Positions 1-12,460 of a stretch of 64,000 nucleotides of DNA are shown piece by piece. Source of the DNA: Ascaphus truei (lineage: Eukaryota; Chordata; Amphibia; Anura; Ascaphidae); NCBI GenBank assembly GCA_036426205.1, contig CM071587.1, forward strand, positions 2,869,618 through 2,933,617, written 5' to 3'. Position 1 is the first letter of the stretch. The number at the start of each line of letters is the position of its first letter. Both the position numbers and the translations under genes were made by a program. The notes beneath the pieces are model-generated. The model did not search any database and was not told the DNA's origin. It saw nothing but the letters and a program-made list of their open reading frames with translations.

Positions 1-112
1 GGGAGTGTGAGGTTTAACAGGCAGGTTAAGTGTCAAGACCAGACACTTCAGTGAAAGGAAACACCCGGCATAACCACCCCCCCATTATAGCTCAGGGGGT
101 GATGCCATAGCA

Positions 113-344
113 CAGAGGTGCGCAAACTTCCAGCGCTGCACCCCCCCCCCCCCAGCCTGCTCTCCCCATGTCGCTCCCCCCCTTACCTTTAATGCGGCGT
201 CAATTGACCCCGTGGAGTCATTTGACGCCGCATTGCCTTGGCTGAAGCCGGCTCAATTCTGGTGAGTTACAGCATGAGGCCTCTGTAACGCTGTGTGCGC
301 CCCCCCCCCAAATCTCACGCCACCCTCCAGTTTGCGCACCCCTG
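113..344. mobile_element. hAT-like MITE with 8-bp target duplication
   Basis: The ends are inverted repeats. The left end begins CAGAGGTGCGCAAACT and the right end, read in reverse complement, begins CAGGGGTGCGCAAACT. The flanks CCATAGCA (105-112) and CCTTAGCA (345-352) match at 7 of 8 bases, as expected for a hAT 8-bp target-site duplication. The interior is C-rich with no coding capacity, so this is a non-autonomous element. Confidence 0.8.
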
Positions 345-352
345 CCTTAGCA

Positions 353-2934
353 GATTCTGCTAGGTGACAAACCAGGCATCGATGCAGCAAACACAAACAC
401 AATTTTGTGCGAAGAGATGCAGGGACCTGTGGGATATGTTTGAATTATCTTTCATCACTATCAGCAGCTTCCTACTGACCCCTGAAGTAGCAGCTCATGC
501 AATCTATAATGGAAAGGTGCATTTAGTTTCTAATAAGTGCTATGCCAGGCCCTGGCGTGTTACATAGGTCACTATTAAATGTCGCAGATATTAGACTGAA
601 AGCTCACAGGACAAGGCTGTGTATGAATGATATAAGGCTCTCTCTATATACTGCTCTATAAGAAAGCAATGAACTCAAAATCTGCTCATCCCAGTCTATC
701 CATAGGAAACAGCTGGCCTGTGGGAGAGAGATACTAATCACCCTGCAAAGGAACTTCTAAAAAAAAAAGGTGTACGCGAGAGCCTGTTCCAAAAGAGGAA
801 GTGGATAGGACTTTCTAAATGTTTGCTCGAAAAAAAAGGATGAAGTAATTAAAAAAATATATATATATTGAAAATCATTAAAAATAGCATTAGGAGTTAC
901 AAAATATGCAGGCAGACATCCAATACTACAGAACCGATTTATTTAACACAATGATTTTTCATGTTTTTCTGATTTAACCTTGAGAAGCAGGAAGTGGATT
1001 AGACCAGAGCAAGTGTACTAACCTGATTGGACTGTCCTGAAAGATACTGTTCGAAGTCATTGTCGTGTACACTGTCCTTCTGGTGCAGGGATCCGTTTTG
1101 AACTGAAATAAGATCATGGTTTGAGCATCCTAGCGGGGAGAACTTGAGTTTGCAGACTAACGTGCAAATTGTGGCAGAAACTTCATTCAAAATCCAAACA
1201 TTTGGAAGCTGCCTCATTAGAACAAGAATCGTAACACTAAGTGTTTCGCAGAATCATAAGTCTGCGAACTCGGAGGATAGAGGGGGGGGGGGGGATTTTC
1301 TTTATTCCCGCAAGGAAGAATTGCAAAGCATCACAGATTGAAGGGGCACCTTAAATAAGCCAGAGCACCTTGTCAGCACAGTAGGACTGAATGCGGACAC
1401 GTTCCACAGTAAATAACATACACTGTGACATATAGGATACTTATTCTTCTGGGAGAATGGAACTTTAATTAGACCCAACACAGACTGATGCCAGCAGCTC
1501 TGCTGCACCCTCCCAATTCCCCGAGATAAGCCTTGCCCCACATTGGGGGATATGTTTCAGGTGTTTGGGGTAAATAGAAAAGCATTAGAGAGACAGGCAC
1601 CACAAACAGCTGTAATTGTTAGTATAGGCACACCCCGCATTAACGTACGCAATGGGACCGGAGCATGCAAGTAAAGCGAAAATGTACTTAAAGTGAAGCA
1701 CTCCCTTTTCCCCACTTCTCGATGCATGTACTGTACTGCAATCGTTATATACGTGCAGAAGTGCTGTAAATAATGCATTTGTAACAGGCTCTATAGTCTC
1801 CCCGCTTGTGCACAGCTTCGGTACAGGTAAGGAGCCGGTATTGCTGTTCAGGACGTGCTGACAGGCGCATGCGTGAGCTGGCGTTTGCCCATTGGGCGCT
1901 ATGTCCTTACTCGCGAGTGTACTTAAAGTGAGTGTCCTTAAACCGGGGTATCCCTGTATTGTAGGAATAATGCTTTCCGTGCTGAAGCAGCTGCAAAAAG
2001 TGAGCCGCCGGCCGGCACAGTATTACTATAGGTTCAATCATTAAACAGGCGCGGCAGCGTTTTGTAATTACGGGAGCCTGGGCGACTGTGGAAATGTATT
2101 ATCTTATAGTCACGCCAGCGTGGGCCCACTATGCGAGAGGTCAGATCTGCTTAAGCTTTCAGTGGTTTTAATATAAAAAATACGCTTTTTAGATTGTAAG
2201 CTCTCTGGGGCAGGGATTTCCTTTCCCATGGACTGCACGTACAGCACTGATTACATTGTGGGCGCTATATAAAAGATATACATACATGGTGATGAAGGCC
2301 AATAAGGGAAGGTAGCCCTTTCGCTGCCAAAGCAGCTAGCAAGCTAAAGGGTTAAACATTTCAGACCAGAAGCATGCTGGCACTTTGTGGTTAACTATTT
2401 CAGTGCTGCAGTGGCTACCAACCCTGTGTGTTTCTGGTCTCGCAACAGAAAAGTATTAAAAACGGTCAAATCTAAATAATACTTAAAAATAACCAAAGAG
2501 ACTTACAACTCATTGTGACTGAGGACAACAGGACACGTTACAGACAAGCAGGCCTCTTACCTTTATTCTCCTGTCCCTTTGGTCTCTGATTTGCATTCCG
2601 GACAAACAAGACAAAATAGGAGAGAAATAAAGAGATCAGAACTGAGTTTCATGTACAGAGAGCATCAAACACTATGTTCCTTTACTAAATAATGTGAGAA
2701 AAGGCAGTGGAGTAGAAGTGACATGCAGATGGGAATTAAATACCACTGCTGACGTCTTAGAGGTTGAGGACCAATGTAGGTGCTAGAACTTTGTAATGTA
2801 AAAAGGATAGCTACGGGAAGATATAGTTCGAATTAAAACGCCCCAAGGGTGGGAAGGAATTTCCAAACATTAACTGCTGCTTTAAGAAGACACTTGAGAG
2901 GTTGTGTTATCATGTAGTGCAGGACTTGACTCAC
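353..2934. other. non-coding stretch left of NKAIN4 exon
   Basis: I see no recognisable coding exon here. The remaining 3' exons of NKAIN4 (the last membrane segment and C-terminus) should lie to the left on the minus strand. I could not find them, so they are probably beyond the window edge. The stretch holds simple poly-G/poly-A tracts, an (AT)n tract near 855-868 and one SINE tail near 2190. Confidence 0.5.
2190..2285 (+). repeat. CORE-SINE/MIR-type 3' tail
   Basis: It starts with TAGATTGTAAGCTCTCTGG followed by GGCAGGGA and ends in a GCGCTATATAAA-like tail. The same tail occurs at 49412-49560 and, inverted, at 3905-4042 and 56300-56452. It also follows a recognisable CORE segment at 56990-57205. 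Confidence 0.65.
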
Positions 2935-3132
2935 CGCCAGTAGTATCTGCATGGAACTGTGCATCACCTCGATGTACTGGTATTCCACAGCGCACCCAAT
3001 GACTGACACATAGGCGTGAGTCTCCAGCCCAGCCATGGCGCCCAGGGGAGCCTCCTTCCTCACACACCCAGGCCCGTGGTCACTCCACCACGACTGGTGC
3101 TGGGACACGTGGAATGTTAGGAGGTCGCTGTC
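2935..3132 (-). CDS. NKAIN4: NKAIN4 coding exon (extracellular loop and start of last membrane segment)
   Basis: This exon encodes part of Na+/K+-transporting ATPase-interacting protein 4, a small multi-pass membrane protein of the NKAIN family that associates with the Na,K-ATPase beta subunit, mainly in the nervous system. The 66 codons begin [16 protein letters not shown], continue through [10 protein letters not shown], and end [18 protein letters not shown] then ILLA. This is the family signature of the loop before the last transmembrane helix. It is bounded on the minus strand by an acceptor ...CCCCGCAG and a donor GGTGAGTC, both in phase 0, and it joins in frame to the exon at 4779-4859. 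Which NKAIN paralogue it is rests on the loop sequence and on ARFGAP1 as neighbour. The C-terminal exon is not in view. Confidence 0.93.
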
Positions 3133-3324
3133 CTGCGGGGAGGAGAGATAATGTCTCGAACACGCGGGAACGGATTTATCCCAGGCTTGGCTGGGCAAGC
3201 ATCTTAACTTATCCTCTCTCTGTATTTTGGGATTTGTGGTCCCATGTGTTCTACTTAAATAAAACTTTAGGTCTGGCTCAATCTATGCCAATCACCTTAA
3301 GACCTATAATACCTCTTCCCCAAA

Positions 3325-3730
3325 CACATCCTATTGCTCTATAGAACACTCCCTGTACCTTCTCCATATACCCTACCCATAACTCCCCATATAACCGCTC
3401 CCTATAACTCATCCTATTGCTCTATAGAACACTCCCTGTACCTTCTTCATATACCCTACCCATAACTCCCCATATAACCGCTCCCTATAACTCCTCCTAT
3501 TACTCTACAGAACACTCCCAATAAAACCTCCTTTTGCTCCATATAACCACTCCCAATAACTCCTCCTATTTCCCCATATAACCGCTCCCTATAACTCCTC
3601 CTATTGCCCCATACAACCGCTCCCTATAACTCCTCCTATTGTCCCATATAACCTCTCCCTGTAACTCCTCCTATTGCACCATATAACTGCTCCCTACAAC
3701 TCTTCCTATTTCCCCACATATCCGCTCTCT
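3325..3730. repeat. minisatellite, about 35-bp units, in NKAIN4 intron
   Basis: Units of the form CCCTATAACTCCTCCTATTG followed by CCCCATATAACCGCT repeat with degeneration. The first two units form a longer higher-order repeat of about 85 bp. Confidence 0.8.
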
Positions 3731-3904
3731 CTTGCTGAGAATGGTACTGTACCATTGTACACAATGTATTTGTCCTGAGTGCTGGATATGTGTAAACAGA
3801 AAAATGTGACATGTAGTAACAAAAATGGAATTTCACGAGTTTTTAGCGTGTGTGTAAGAGGTGTCAGGTTTCAGCCAGACAGCTCAGTACCAGACTGTAT
3901 ATGT

Positions 3905-4042
3905 GTATTTATTTATACAGTGCCATCCATGTACAGAGCGCTGTACAGCAGTAACACATGGGACGTAATAGGAATAAACGCTTCAAACATTAAAGTAACA
4001 TTAGGATAAAGAGTCCCTGCCCCGAAAAGCTTACAATCTAAG
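3905..4042 (-). repeat. CORE-SINE-like copy, inverted
   Basis: Read on the minus strand it begins CACTTAGATTGTAAGCTTTTC, passes GGGGCAGGGACTC, and ends in the TGTACAGCGCTCTGTACATG region with an A/T-rich tail. It matches the copies near 49412 and 56452. Confidence 0.65.
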
Positions 4043-4697
4043 TGGTAAGTAGGGAGAATTTATTGGGCTGTTTGAGGTCTCTTTGGGGCAATCAATTTAC
4101 CTTGTTTCATCTTCGGTTCCAAAACATATTGTAAGCCCATGGGAAGGGGGGGGGGGGGGGGAGAAGATTAAGTATGCCTGAATTTTTACTACAGAATGTG
4201 GTCTCATTCTGAACCTCTCTCTCCCCCCATCTAATAAAGACCCTCGCAGTCACTGCCCTTCCCCCCCAAGTCATTGTGCCAGAAGGAGCTTACATGAATA
4301 ATCAGGGGAGAGAGGAGGCAGCTGGTGGAGCCATCACTTTCATATCCCAGCAGATGGAAGCAGTTTGGCACAAGGGACGCAGAACGCTCCTGCTCCCCCT
4401 ACCCAAATATAGAGAGGATGAGATGGACGCAGGGAGGGCTGTGGTGGGTATATGGTTAGATAGGGAGTGAGGTTTTGTATTGAAATCGCAGGATATAAAC
4501 AGGACTTGTACATCTCAGAGTGTTATCGAGTTCATATTTCTATATAAAATCAGATGTCAACCTCAAAAGGACCATAAACAGAGGGATTTCGGGTTTAAAA
4601 ATGTTAATATCCATCAGTGAGATTCCATTGAAGTCTAGTAGTTTATCCAAACCAGCGATAGTTAGCAGCACTGATATAAGATGTAAACCTAAAGTTA

Positions 4698-4892
<195 letters not shown>

Positions 4893-5204
4893 CTATGACC
4901 GCCCATTACCTGTACGGCCCGATCCTCTATGTCTATCGGCCTGATGCTAAACTAGCCCAAGAGGTGCCATGTTCCTGCCCTTGTCCCTAAAGGGTGACAG
5001 ACATGTCCCCACATAACCCCTGTACCACCTATTCCTAGTGGTGATGCTCTCTGTAATCCTTGTCCCTATATTAAACTGTCCAGCCTATAGGTGCTGTGCT
5101 ATGTATCCTAAAGCCCTTCTGTGCCACCCCACCCCAGAGATGTCAGGTTCCCCCCCGTGGTCAGAAAAGTGTCCATGTGTCTTACCATAGGCAGGCCAGA
5201 CCTA

Positions 5205-5411
<207 letters not shown>

Positions 5412-5413
5412 CT

Positions 5414-5446
<33 letters not shown>

Positions 5447-6362
5447 GTGGAAAAAAAGGATTAGACAACCTCAGAACAATTTGCAGAAGTCTGCATTTGA
5501 CAGTTTACAATTATTGTTATTTTACGCGCCCTGAGCCGTGGGATAGAAGCATTATTATTATTATTGTGGCCCAGCACTCGGAGTGTCGTGTTCGCCCATC
5601 CATGGATGCTCTGGTTCCTTTTATACACGGACTGCATTGCTGTAAAGGTCTGGTGGGAGGTTCCGGTACCCAGGTGGCTGCACTCCCCCTTGCCTGCCAC
5701 ATGATCCTGATGGATGACTGTTCTCCTGCTCTCGCCCTGATGGCGGGTGGATCCATCATTCTGTCCCTGTGCCCTTGCGCCTGATACAGGATGAATTCAT
5801 CACTCCCCGCACACCCTCCTCTGAAACAAGTCTTCCTAACCCCATGGGCACCACAGCCCACACAATGGGTATGGGGGAGGGAGGCTGGCACTGCCTCTGA
5901 CTGCTCCATACCTGCTCTGGATAGAAATGTGCGTGGCTGGTGCCTGGGAGTGAGGCTGGCACCTCTCCACCTGCAAGCATTTCTATTTTTCATCTTTACA
6001 GCGCACACCTGCACTTCATGGGGTTGATTTTAATTGGTTTATCTCCTGCTGGAGTTGCCATGGTAACATTCCTTGGGGTCCTGCAATTTGTTTTTTCCCT
6101 TCCCAGCATCCTTTGCAACCCCCCAAAGGTCACGTCTGATGGATGCCTTCAGTCACTGCTGCATTTAACCTCCCCCTTGCTGCAGGACCAGCAGTGTCCA
6201 TCAGGGTGTCCCTCCTCCACGAAGACACTTTGTAACCTCTTTATTAACTCCTTGGCTGCCTGCAGTTTCAGGCACCTCTAGCAGACAAGGAGTTACTGGT
6301 GCAGTCATAGAATCTATAAACCTCACAACTTCTATTAACCTTTAACGCTGCGAGCAGACACA
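5447..6362. other. NKAIN4 first intron, no exon recognised
   Basis: Long open frames on both strands around 5500-6280 show no known protein pattern and have no convincing splice context. I treat them as chance. Confidence 0.4.
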
Positions 6363-6366
6363 CTAA

Positions 6367-6749
6367 GGCTGCGTCCATAGAGCCTCAGCCCGCACTCCTC
6401 CGCGCTGAGGCTCGCCTGCCCGGTCAGGAGCGATTCCATGGACTGGCAGGCGAGCCAGCGTGCGCGATCGGGAGGCGGGGCAGTGACGTTGCTGGGCCAA
6501 TAGCCCGCGACGCATCGACGTCAAGGCGCCGACGTCACGGCGCCGCGACGCTGCTTGCTGTGATTGGAGGTTTTCAGCCGACAGCGCGCTGAGAAACAGG
6601 CTCTGCTGTCGGCTGAAAATTCCAAAGCCTCAGCACGCCTGCGGACGCTCGTGTGAGCCCCCTCTAAAGGCATCCTCATTGAGGACACAGGGGCTCAGCA
6701 CAGAGCGTCCGCACGGCTCAGCGCGGCTTCCCCTGCTATGGACGTAGCC
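6367..6749. mobile_element. Harbinger-like MITE, complete, TAA target duplication
   Basis: The terminal inverted repeats are GGCTGCGTCCATAG on the left and CTATGGACGTAGCC on the right. The flanks are TAA at 6364-6366 and TAA at 6750-6752. A 3-bp TAA duplication with GG...CC ends is the PIF/Harbinger signature. The interior is very GC- and CpG-rich and contains further self-complementary stretches (TTTTCAGCCGACAGC and GCTGTCGGCTGAAAA). No transposase is encoded. Confidence 0.8.
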
Positions 6750-6752
6750 TAA

Positions 6753-8625
6753 AGTCAGGGCAGAGCCCTGACAAAAAGAATTGGTTATTCTCCTGGGACG
6801 CGTCTATCTTAATATGGACATTGCGCTCAATGCATTTTGGAGGGGCTGCTGCCGCTTTTAACCCTTTCGCTGCCTGCGAGCCTGAAACGCATCGTTTGCC
6901 TGGCCAAACTCAAGAGAATTCCAGCTGACCCTGCTAATCATGTCCGGGAGAGAGGGAGGCTCCGGGGATATTCCAACAATACACAGCACCTCTCCTCCTC
7001 ATCCACTGCTCGAACCCGGGGCAGCTGCTCAGTGAGAGGGCAGGAACAGGGCAGGTACATACCGACTGTGAGAGGCAGGGTATTGCTAGATAATGGTGAC
7101 CCCCCCTAAACACAAATAATCACCTTGACCACTTCATGTGCTTACCTACCATTTGTAAAATGTTGTTCCAATGAAAACAAACACAAGAGGAGAAAGAAAA
7201 AGATAACGTGAGGATGAAAAAGCCACGGCTACAGAAATAAGAAGTTGGAAATGTATTCAGGATCCTCTGCTGTGCGGGAGCCGGGCTGGCTTGGTGGCAT
7301 CTGCCCCGCTCTCTCCACCAGGGGCCCCACATGTGGAGCGGGTGCGGTGATGGAGGGAGCCCACGCAGGCGGCGAGCATGGAAAATAGGGCACGATTTCC
7401 GGAGGGGCGCCAACTTCTGTGTGGTTCCGTCCAGCGGTGCCACAACCGTCACCCCCACTCTACAGGGAAGGGAAGAAGCCCCTGCACACTCCGCATCGGG
7501 CCACACCATTTTGCAAGCCGGCCCGCAGAGACGAATATTGAAGCTAATGACAAAACGAAAATTCTGCCCACCCACAGAATGATCAAAATGCAACCACGTA
7601 CGGGCAAAATACGCGGGCGCCATGCAGAGCGACCTGGGGAAAATGCCAATATAACTCAGCGATGGCCGAGTACTGGTCTCTAGCATGGGTCGGTGATCGG
7701 GTTCTTGGAGCAGGCGAACATTGAGTCCTCGCGATATTGGACAAAACCGTAGATTGGACATTCTTCAGGGTAGGTGCAAATATTACTGTGTACAACCTCT
7801 GCATACATGGTCAACGCTAATAATATTGCAAACCAGTCAAACCATGTTTCATAATAACTGTGTAATAGTAAAAGTATGGTGGACATGTGTCCTGGAACAG
7901 GATTGTATATTTTCTGTGTATTTTTCTGCTCTCAGGCTGCCAGCTCTCCCCAGTGAATGTTGCATGTTTCCCTGTTCTGAAGCAGCCATTGCGGCTGTGT
8001 AGTTGCAACATTGTTGCTACAACCTATCACTGCTCATTGCTTGAGTTGGTTTAGCCCTCTCCCCCTGCCTTTCTCAGTTTATTAGTATGCCCCATTGGCT
8101 TGTTGCTGTCTGGAAAGGAAAGTGTGCTTTCTCTGATCATCAGCAGACACAGTGAGTGTATGCATCTTCCACTGCTCCTTTAGAAGGGGATTCCTTTTTA
8201 CCTTCCCCTCACAAGAGCCACTTCCTACCACAAAAACTACATGCAAGTGCTTTTATATTTCTGTCAAACCCACCCAATAAAGTTGAAGAAAATAGAAGGA
8301 CTCTGTGTGCTTTTAAAGGGGATGAGTTATGCTACATGGACCTAATCACAGGCTACAGTGGTGCTTGGTCCAGAATAACATGTACAGTATCAAGTTTCAC
8401 AAACTGAAGCATCATTTTGACTCTGCGTCACGGTGAGCTTTGCTTTAATTTTGCGCCTATTGCCAATCAGTGATTTGGGTAGGGGTTATAGGATGTTAGC
8501 AGAGGAGCGAGTCAGGGGAGTATTATAGTGAATTTGCACAGTTTTGTTTTTCATTGTGCCTTAAATAAATCCGCCAGGTCGGAGAGTTGCTCCGGAGCGA
8601 TGGAACACTGACGAGCTTCTAAGGC
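6753..8625. other. non-coding stretch, no gene recognised
   Basis: I saw no known protein family. Overlapping frames at 7120-7886 (minus) are open, and one has a hydrophobic run (WFDWFAILLALTMYAEVV), but it has no homologue I recognise and no support beyond openness in CpG-rich DNA. Confidence 0.35.
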
Positions 8626-8628
8626 TAA

Positions 8629-8876
8629 GGCCTCGTCCATGGTGCTGCAGACCGCGCAGAGGAGGTGGCGCGCGATGCACAAGAAATCAGTTGACACTGA
8701 TTTCTCAGTGCCACAGGCAGGTCACGTGAGCGGTTCGCCCAATGAGGGCGAACCAGCTCCGTGACACCCCTAGGCACGCCCCCCCACGGCGCGTCTACCA
8801 TGGGCAGAAAAACGCACCTGCTTCACGCGGGTGACTTCACAGCCTTCGCGCGGGCGAAGGCACCATGGCCCGGGCC
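8629..8876. mobile_element. Harbinger-like MITE, complete
   Basis: The left end is GGCCTCGTCCATGGTGC. The right end, GCACCATGGCCCGGGCC, is its near inverted repeat. TAA lies at 8626-8628 and at 8877-8879. The interior contains CACGTG and the hairpin GGTTCGCCC, 5-nt loop, GGGCGAACC at 8732-8754. Confidence 0.8.
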
Positions 8877-8879
8877 TAA

Positions 8880-9140
8880 GGCCTCGTCCAGGGTGCCGCT
8901 GAGTGGGCGCCTGCACGGTGCTCAGCTGCTTGCCGAAGCAAGCAAATTTGAATTTGCCGCTCGCTGGCGCGTCACGTGAGCGGTTCGCCCAATGAGGGCG
9001 AACCAGCTCTGTGACATCATGGCTGCACCCCCCCCCCCCCCGCGCGCGCGTACCTAGCTGTCCACAAATCTCACGCCGAGCAGAGCGCATGACGTCACCT
9101 CGCACGAGCACCGGCGCCCCCGCTCCCTGCCTGGCCGCAG
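8880..9140. mobile_element. second Harbinger-like MITE abutting the first (right end not defined)
   Basis: It starts GGCCTCGTCCAGGGTGC immediately after the shared TAA at 8877-8879. It carries the same internal module: GTCACGTGAG then the hairpin at 8982-9004. I could not place its right terminus, so the end coordinate is approximate. Confidence 0.55.
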
Positions 9141-9763
9141 CCATACAGTACCATGTCGATACATATCCCCGTCCGTCTTCATCATTGCAACTGTAGCACT
9201 AAACATTCCGTCTTCAATGCCTCCTATAGCAAACCTGTCTGTACAGATCACTGTGGGCAGAGGAAGCTCGGGGAATGCCCTCTCCCAGAGCTATTGATAC
9301 AGAGCACTAAAATAAGCAGATCCAGGAGCGGTGAATATCTGGCAGTGCCAGGTAATTAAAGGGCTTACTGGCCGTACGCCCAAAATAAACAGACCGCTAA
9401 GAGTTTATAGGCATCATGCCACGTGTTATAAATACTGCGTGCCAGTATGGACAAGAAGGGAAAGGTAAGCTAAAGATGTGTACCAGCCAGATACACATGC
9501 ATACCAGCATGATTAACCCGTTCAATGTTGGAGAAAGTCATCAAGTTGGTTACCAACACCGGTTACTTCAGACCCAACTGGATAAACTTTCAGTTTATGG
9601 TGGGTAACAAATAATAATACAGTATACAGTAAATGCATCGTATTGTACTATATTTAGGAGGCCCCCATACTACACATGCATCCTATAGGGTGGGAAAACC
9701 TGCTCCAGTCTCTGAAACATTATACAGTGAATCTCTCTAGCTTATACACCGTACCATGTATAA

Positions 9764-10085
9764 GGCCTCGGACACTGAGGCGCGCTTACGCTCGGCACTG
9801 AGCCCTTGCAGCCGCAATGAGAGCGGCTTTAGTAGGGGCTCGCTTACGCAAGCGTGCGGCAGCGCAAGTCTTAGCAAAATGTAAAATTTTTGCGCTTGCC
9901 GGAGCGCAGGGCCGGTCGCGTGAGCGGTTCGCCCAATGAGAGCGAACCAGCTCCGTGACGTCACAGCCCCCCCCCCGCACCCCGACACGCCCCCGGACAG
10001 CGCGCGGTCTAAGGCCAGGGAAACCACCCGCTTTCCCTCAGCCTCCGCGCGCTTCAGCACGCAATCACTAACCATGGACGCAGCC
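9764..10085. mobile_element. Harbinger-like MITE, complete, carrying a full CRE
   Basis: The left end is GGCCTCGGACACTG and the right end is CCATGGACGCAGCC. TAA flanks lie at 9761-9763 and 10086-10088. The internal hairpin GGTTCGCCC/AGCGAACC lies at 9926-9948 and is followed by a palindromic TGACGTCA at 9956-9963. Confidence 0.75.
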
Positions 10086-10088
10086 TAA

Positions 10089-11689
10089 GAGATTAGAGTA
10101 GGTGAGCCAGTGTAAGAAGTGAATGTATCTTGGAATGATTTGTGTGTGTGCTGGATATTTAGGGGAACATAGAAAAAGAGTTGGTAAAATGTGGTTGGTA
10201 AAATCAGAGAGATCCAGCAGCCATATTGTTCCTACAAAAAAAAAAAAAAAAAAAAACGTGGTATTTGTGACCCAAACTACAAAGCAAAGTGCTTAGTAGG
10301 TGGTGATACCATGTTACAGATAGGATCAACATCAAAGGATTTGACCTCTTCAAGCCTTATTAATTTGCTCATGTGGAGCTCTTGTGCTAATTTTTTTTTA
10401 GATATCCGTATCACCCCTTCCCTCTTTTCACCAAATCTTACATGTCTTATCCAGGCCCCGGCGGGGCACAGGTCTGTAGAAATCCCATTGTGTAAGGCAT
10501 AGCATTAGGAAATGAGAACATGTCTATTCCAGTGGAAGAGGAGAACTCATTACAGCTGAGCCAGTGATCTGGGGTGGCTGCTTTCCATCCTGTATCCCAC
10601 ATTCCTATACAGTGTAAGGAGTTTCAGTCAAGCAGCTTCCAATCACCGCTTCCCACCAACCCTACACCCGACAGGAAACAACTGCAAAGCCCCAGCGTTA
10701 GGCCCCTGATCAAACCATGCAGACATCAAGGATTATGTTATCCTTATATCCATTACAACTCACAGCTACAACCCCTCTCACTCCTAATCAGTCTGAGACA
10801 CACGCCCAGGCCAGGCAAACACAGACGGTTCATATAATGGCCCAGACAATGTCAGCACATTCAGGCTTTTACAGGTCAGAGCTATGAAACCTAAGTACAT
10901 GTCAAAGTCACTAGTACCTGAATCATAGGTCAGAATTAGGAGAGAGTTGAAGCAATATAATATCAGTAGTAGAGGTCACTGATCCAAGGTCACAAGGAGA
11001 ACTGGGTTCAAAGGCAAGTTCGTACCAATGACATATTACATTTTTTTTCTTACTGTTCAGGTGGCTCCTGGGTGAACGTATGGGTGAGCCCATGAGGAAG
11101 AGGGCAGAATAGGAGGCGGAGGAGGGCACGTGGGTGCAAGGTGACAACTGAAGGGTAGGGGTCAGGACAAGTCCCTTTACAGGTACTGGCTTGGAGGTAT
11201 TTGTAGACTCATGCACTGAAAAGACAGGATCAGGGCCGCTTTTAGAATATTCCTGCCCACAGACCGTTATCTTTTGGCCGCCCTGGCCGCCTCCTCCTCT
11301 TGCAGCGTCCCAACGTGTTTCCATAACCAAGAGACACCATGTGATGTCACATTGTCATAGCACCGCGTCGCCATGTGACTTCGCGGCATCATTTGGCGAC
11401 GCTGCAGAAGGAGGTAAGAGACCTTAACAGAGGCCCCACGCTTTCCCACGACAATCAGTTTAATTGTTGTGGGGAAGAGAGCGGGGCCTCTGTAACCGCA
11501 GCACCAGCTCATCCGAAATTTGACCCCCCGCCCCGGGCCTAGTAGGACTATGCCTAAATACGGGCCTGGGAAGGATGGCCCCTGTTTGATATGTTCTCAA
11601 GCTTCTTCCCAGTACTGGAGAAGAGATCAGCGCCATTATTCAAATGAATGGGACCCCAATATGAGGAAGAGTCTTCGCAGCACAATGAA
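10089..11689. other. non-coding stretch between NKAIN4 and ARFGAP1
   Basis: A poly-A run lies at 10236-10256. I found no exon or known repeat family that I can name. This interval should hold, or adjoin, the first exons of the divergent gene pair, but I could not find an NKAIN MGxC...GRC start or an ARFGAP1 MASPRT-like start. Confidence 0.35.
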
Positions 11690-12460
11690 TAAGGCCTCGG
11701 TCCCGCTGCGCTCGTTGGCGCGGGCGGCCACACGCGAGTTCCCCACCAGCAGGGGAATCCTGCGGAGCCGGTCCCGGTCCCCCCTGGCGGCACAGCGCAC
11801 TACCCGCTGTGGCGCGTCAGCCGCTATGGGATACAAGAGAATGGTGTTTCCTAGCGTTGACGCGTCACGTGGTGTGGCTGTGAGCCAATGGGGAGGGGAG
11901 GCTTCGGGAGGATGAGAGGCTTCGGGGAGCGGGGAGGAGTGTGGAGTGACAGCAGCGTGAGTGCCTGTCTGTGTGTGTGTCTGAGTGCGTGCGTGCCTGT
12001 CTGTGTGTGTGTCTGAGTGCGTGCGTGCCTGTCTGTGTGTGTGTATGTGTTGTGTCGTGAGTGCGTCCGCAGCTTGTGTCCCAACCTCTCACCTCGTCTG
12101 TCTGTGTGGTCTGTGTAGGAGTCTGCTGCGTGGTGTGGGTGTTTGTATGAGTGCCCTGCGTGTTGGTCTGTGCCGTTCGCATCTGCCACGTGTGTGTGTT
12201 GCCTATATCTTCGTCAGCCACGCTCAGGCGACGACGCCCGTGGAGGTGAGGGGGGGGGAGAGTAGGGGTCCCTCCGCTCAAGACACGCCCCCCCTCCTGT
12301 CCAAACCTCCACTCCGCCACCTCCCGCCCTTACAGACCCGAACAATCGCGGTCTGGGTATTGTCAGCGCACCGCCTATATGCAGGGGCGGGCGCGCTGCG
12401 CTGGGACGCGGGGCCGTCGCCTAGCGGCTGAGTACCACGCGACCTGGACAGGGTAGGATT
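11690..12460. promoter_or_regulatory. CpG-rich island, candidate shared promoter region of NKAIN4/ARFGAP1
   Basis: It is strongly CpG-enriched over about 770 bp, with a 32-bp GTGCGTGCGTGCCTGTCTGTG-type tandem repeat at 11965-12045. The position between divergent NKAIN4 and ARFGAP1 would suit a bidirectional promoter. However, the left edge (TAAGGCCTCGGTCCCGCTGC at 11690) looks like another Harbinger-like MITE end, so part of the CpG content may come from a transposon. Confidence 0.3.

Noticed and set aside
7120..7886. Minus-strand frames including WFDWFAILLALTMYAEVV
   Set aside because: No recognisable family, no convincing splice partners, and CpG-rich DNA makes long open frames common. I could not support a gene.
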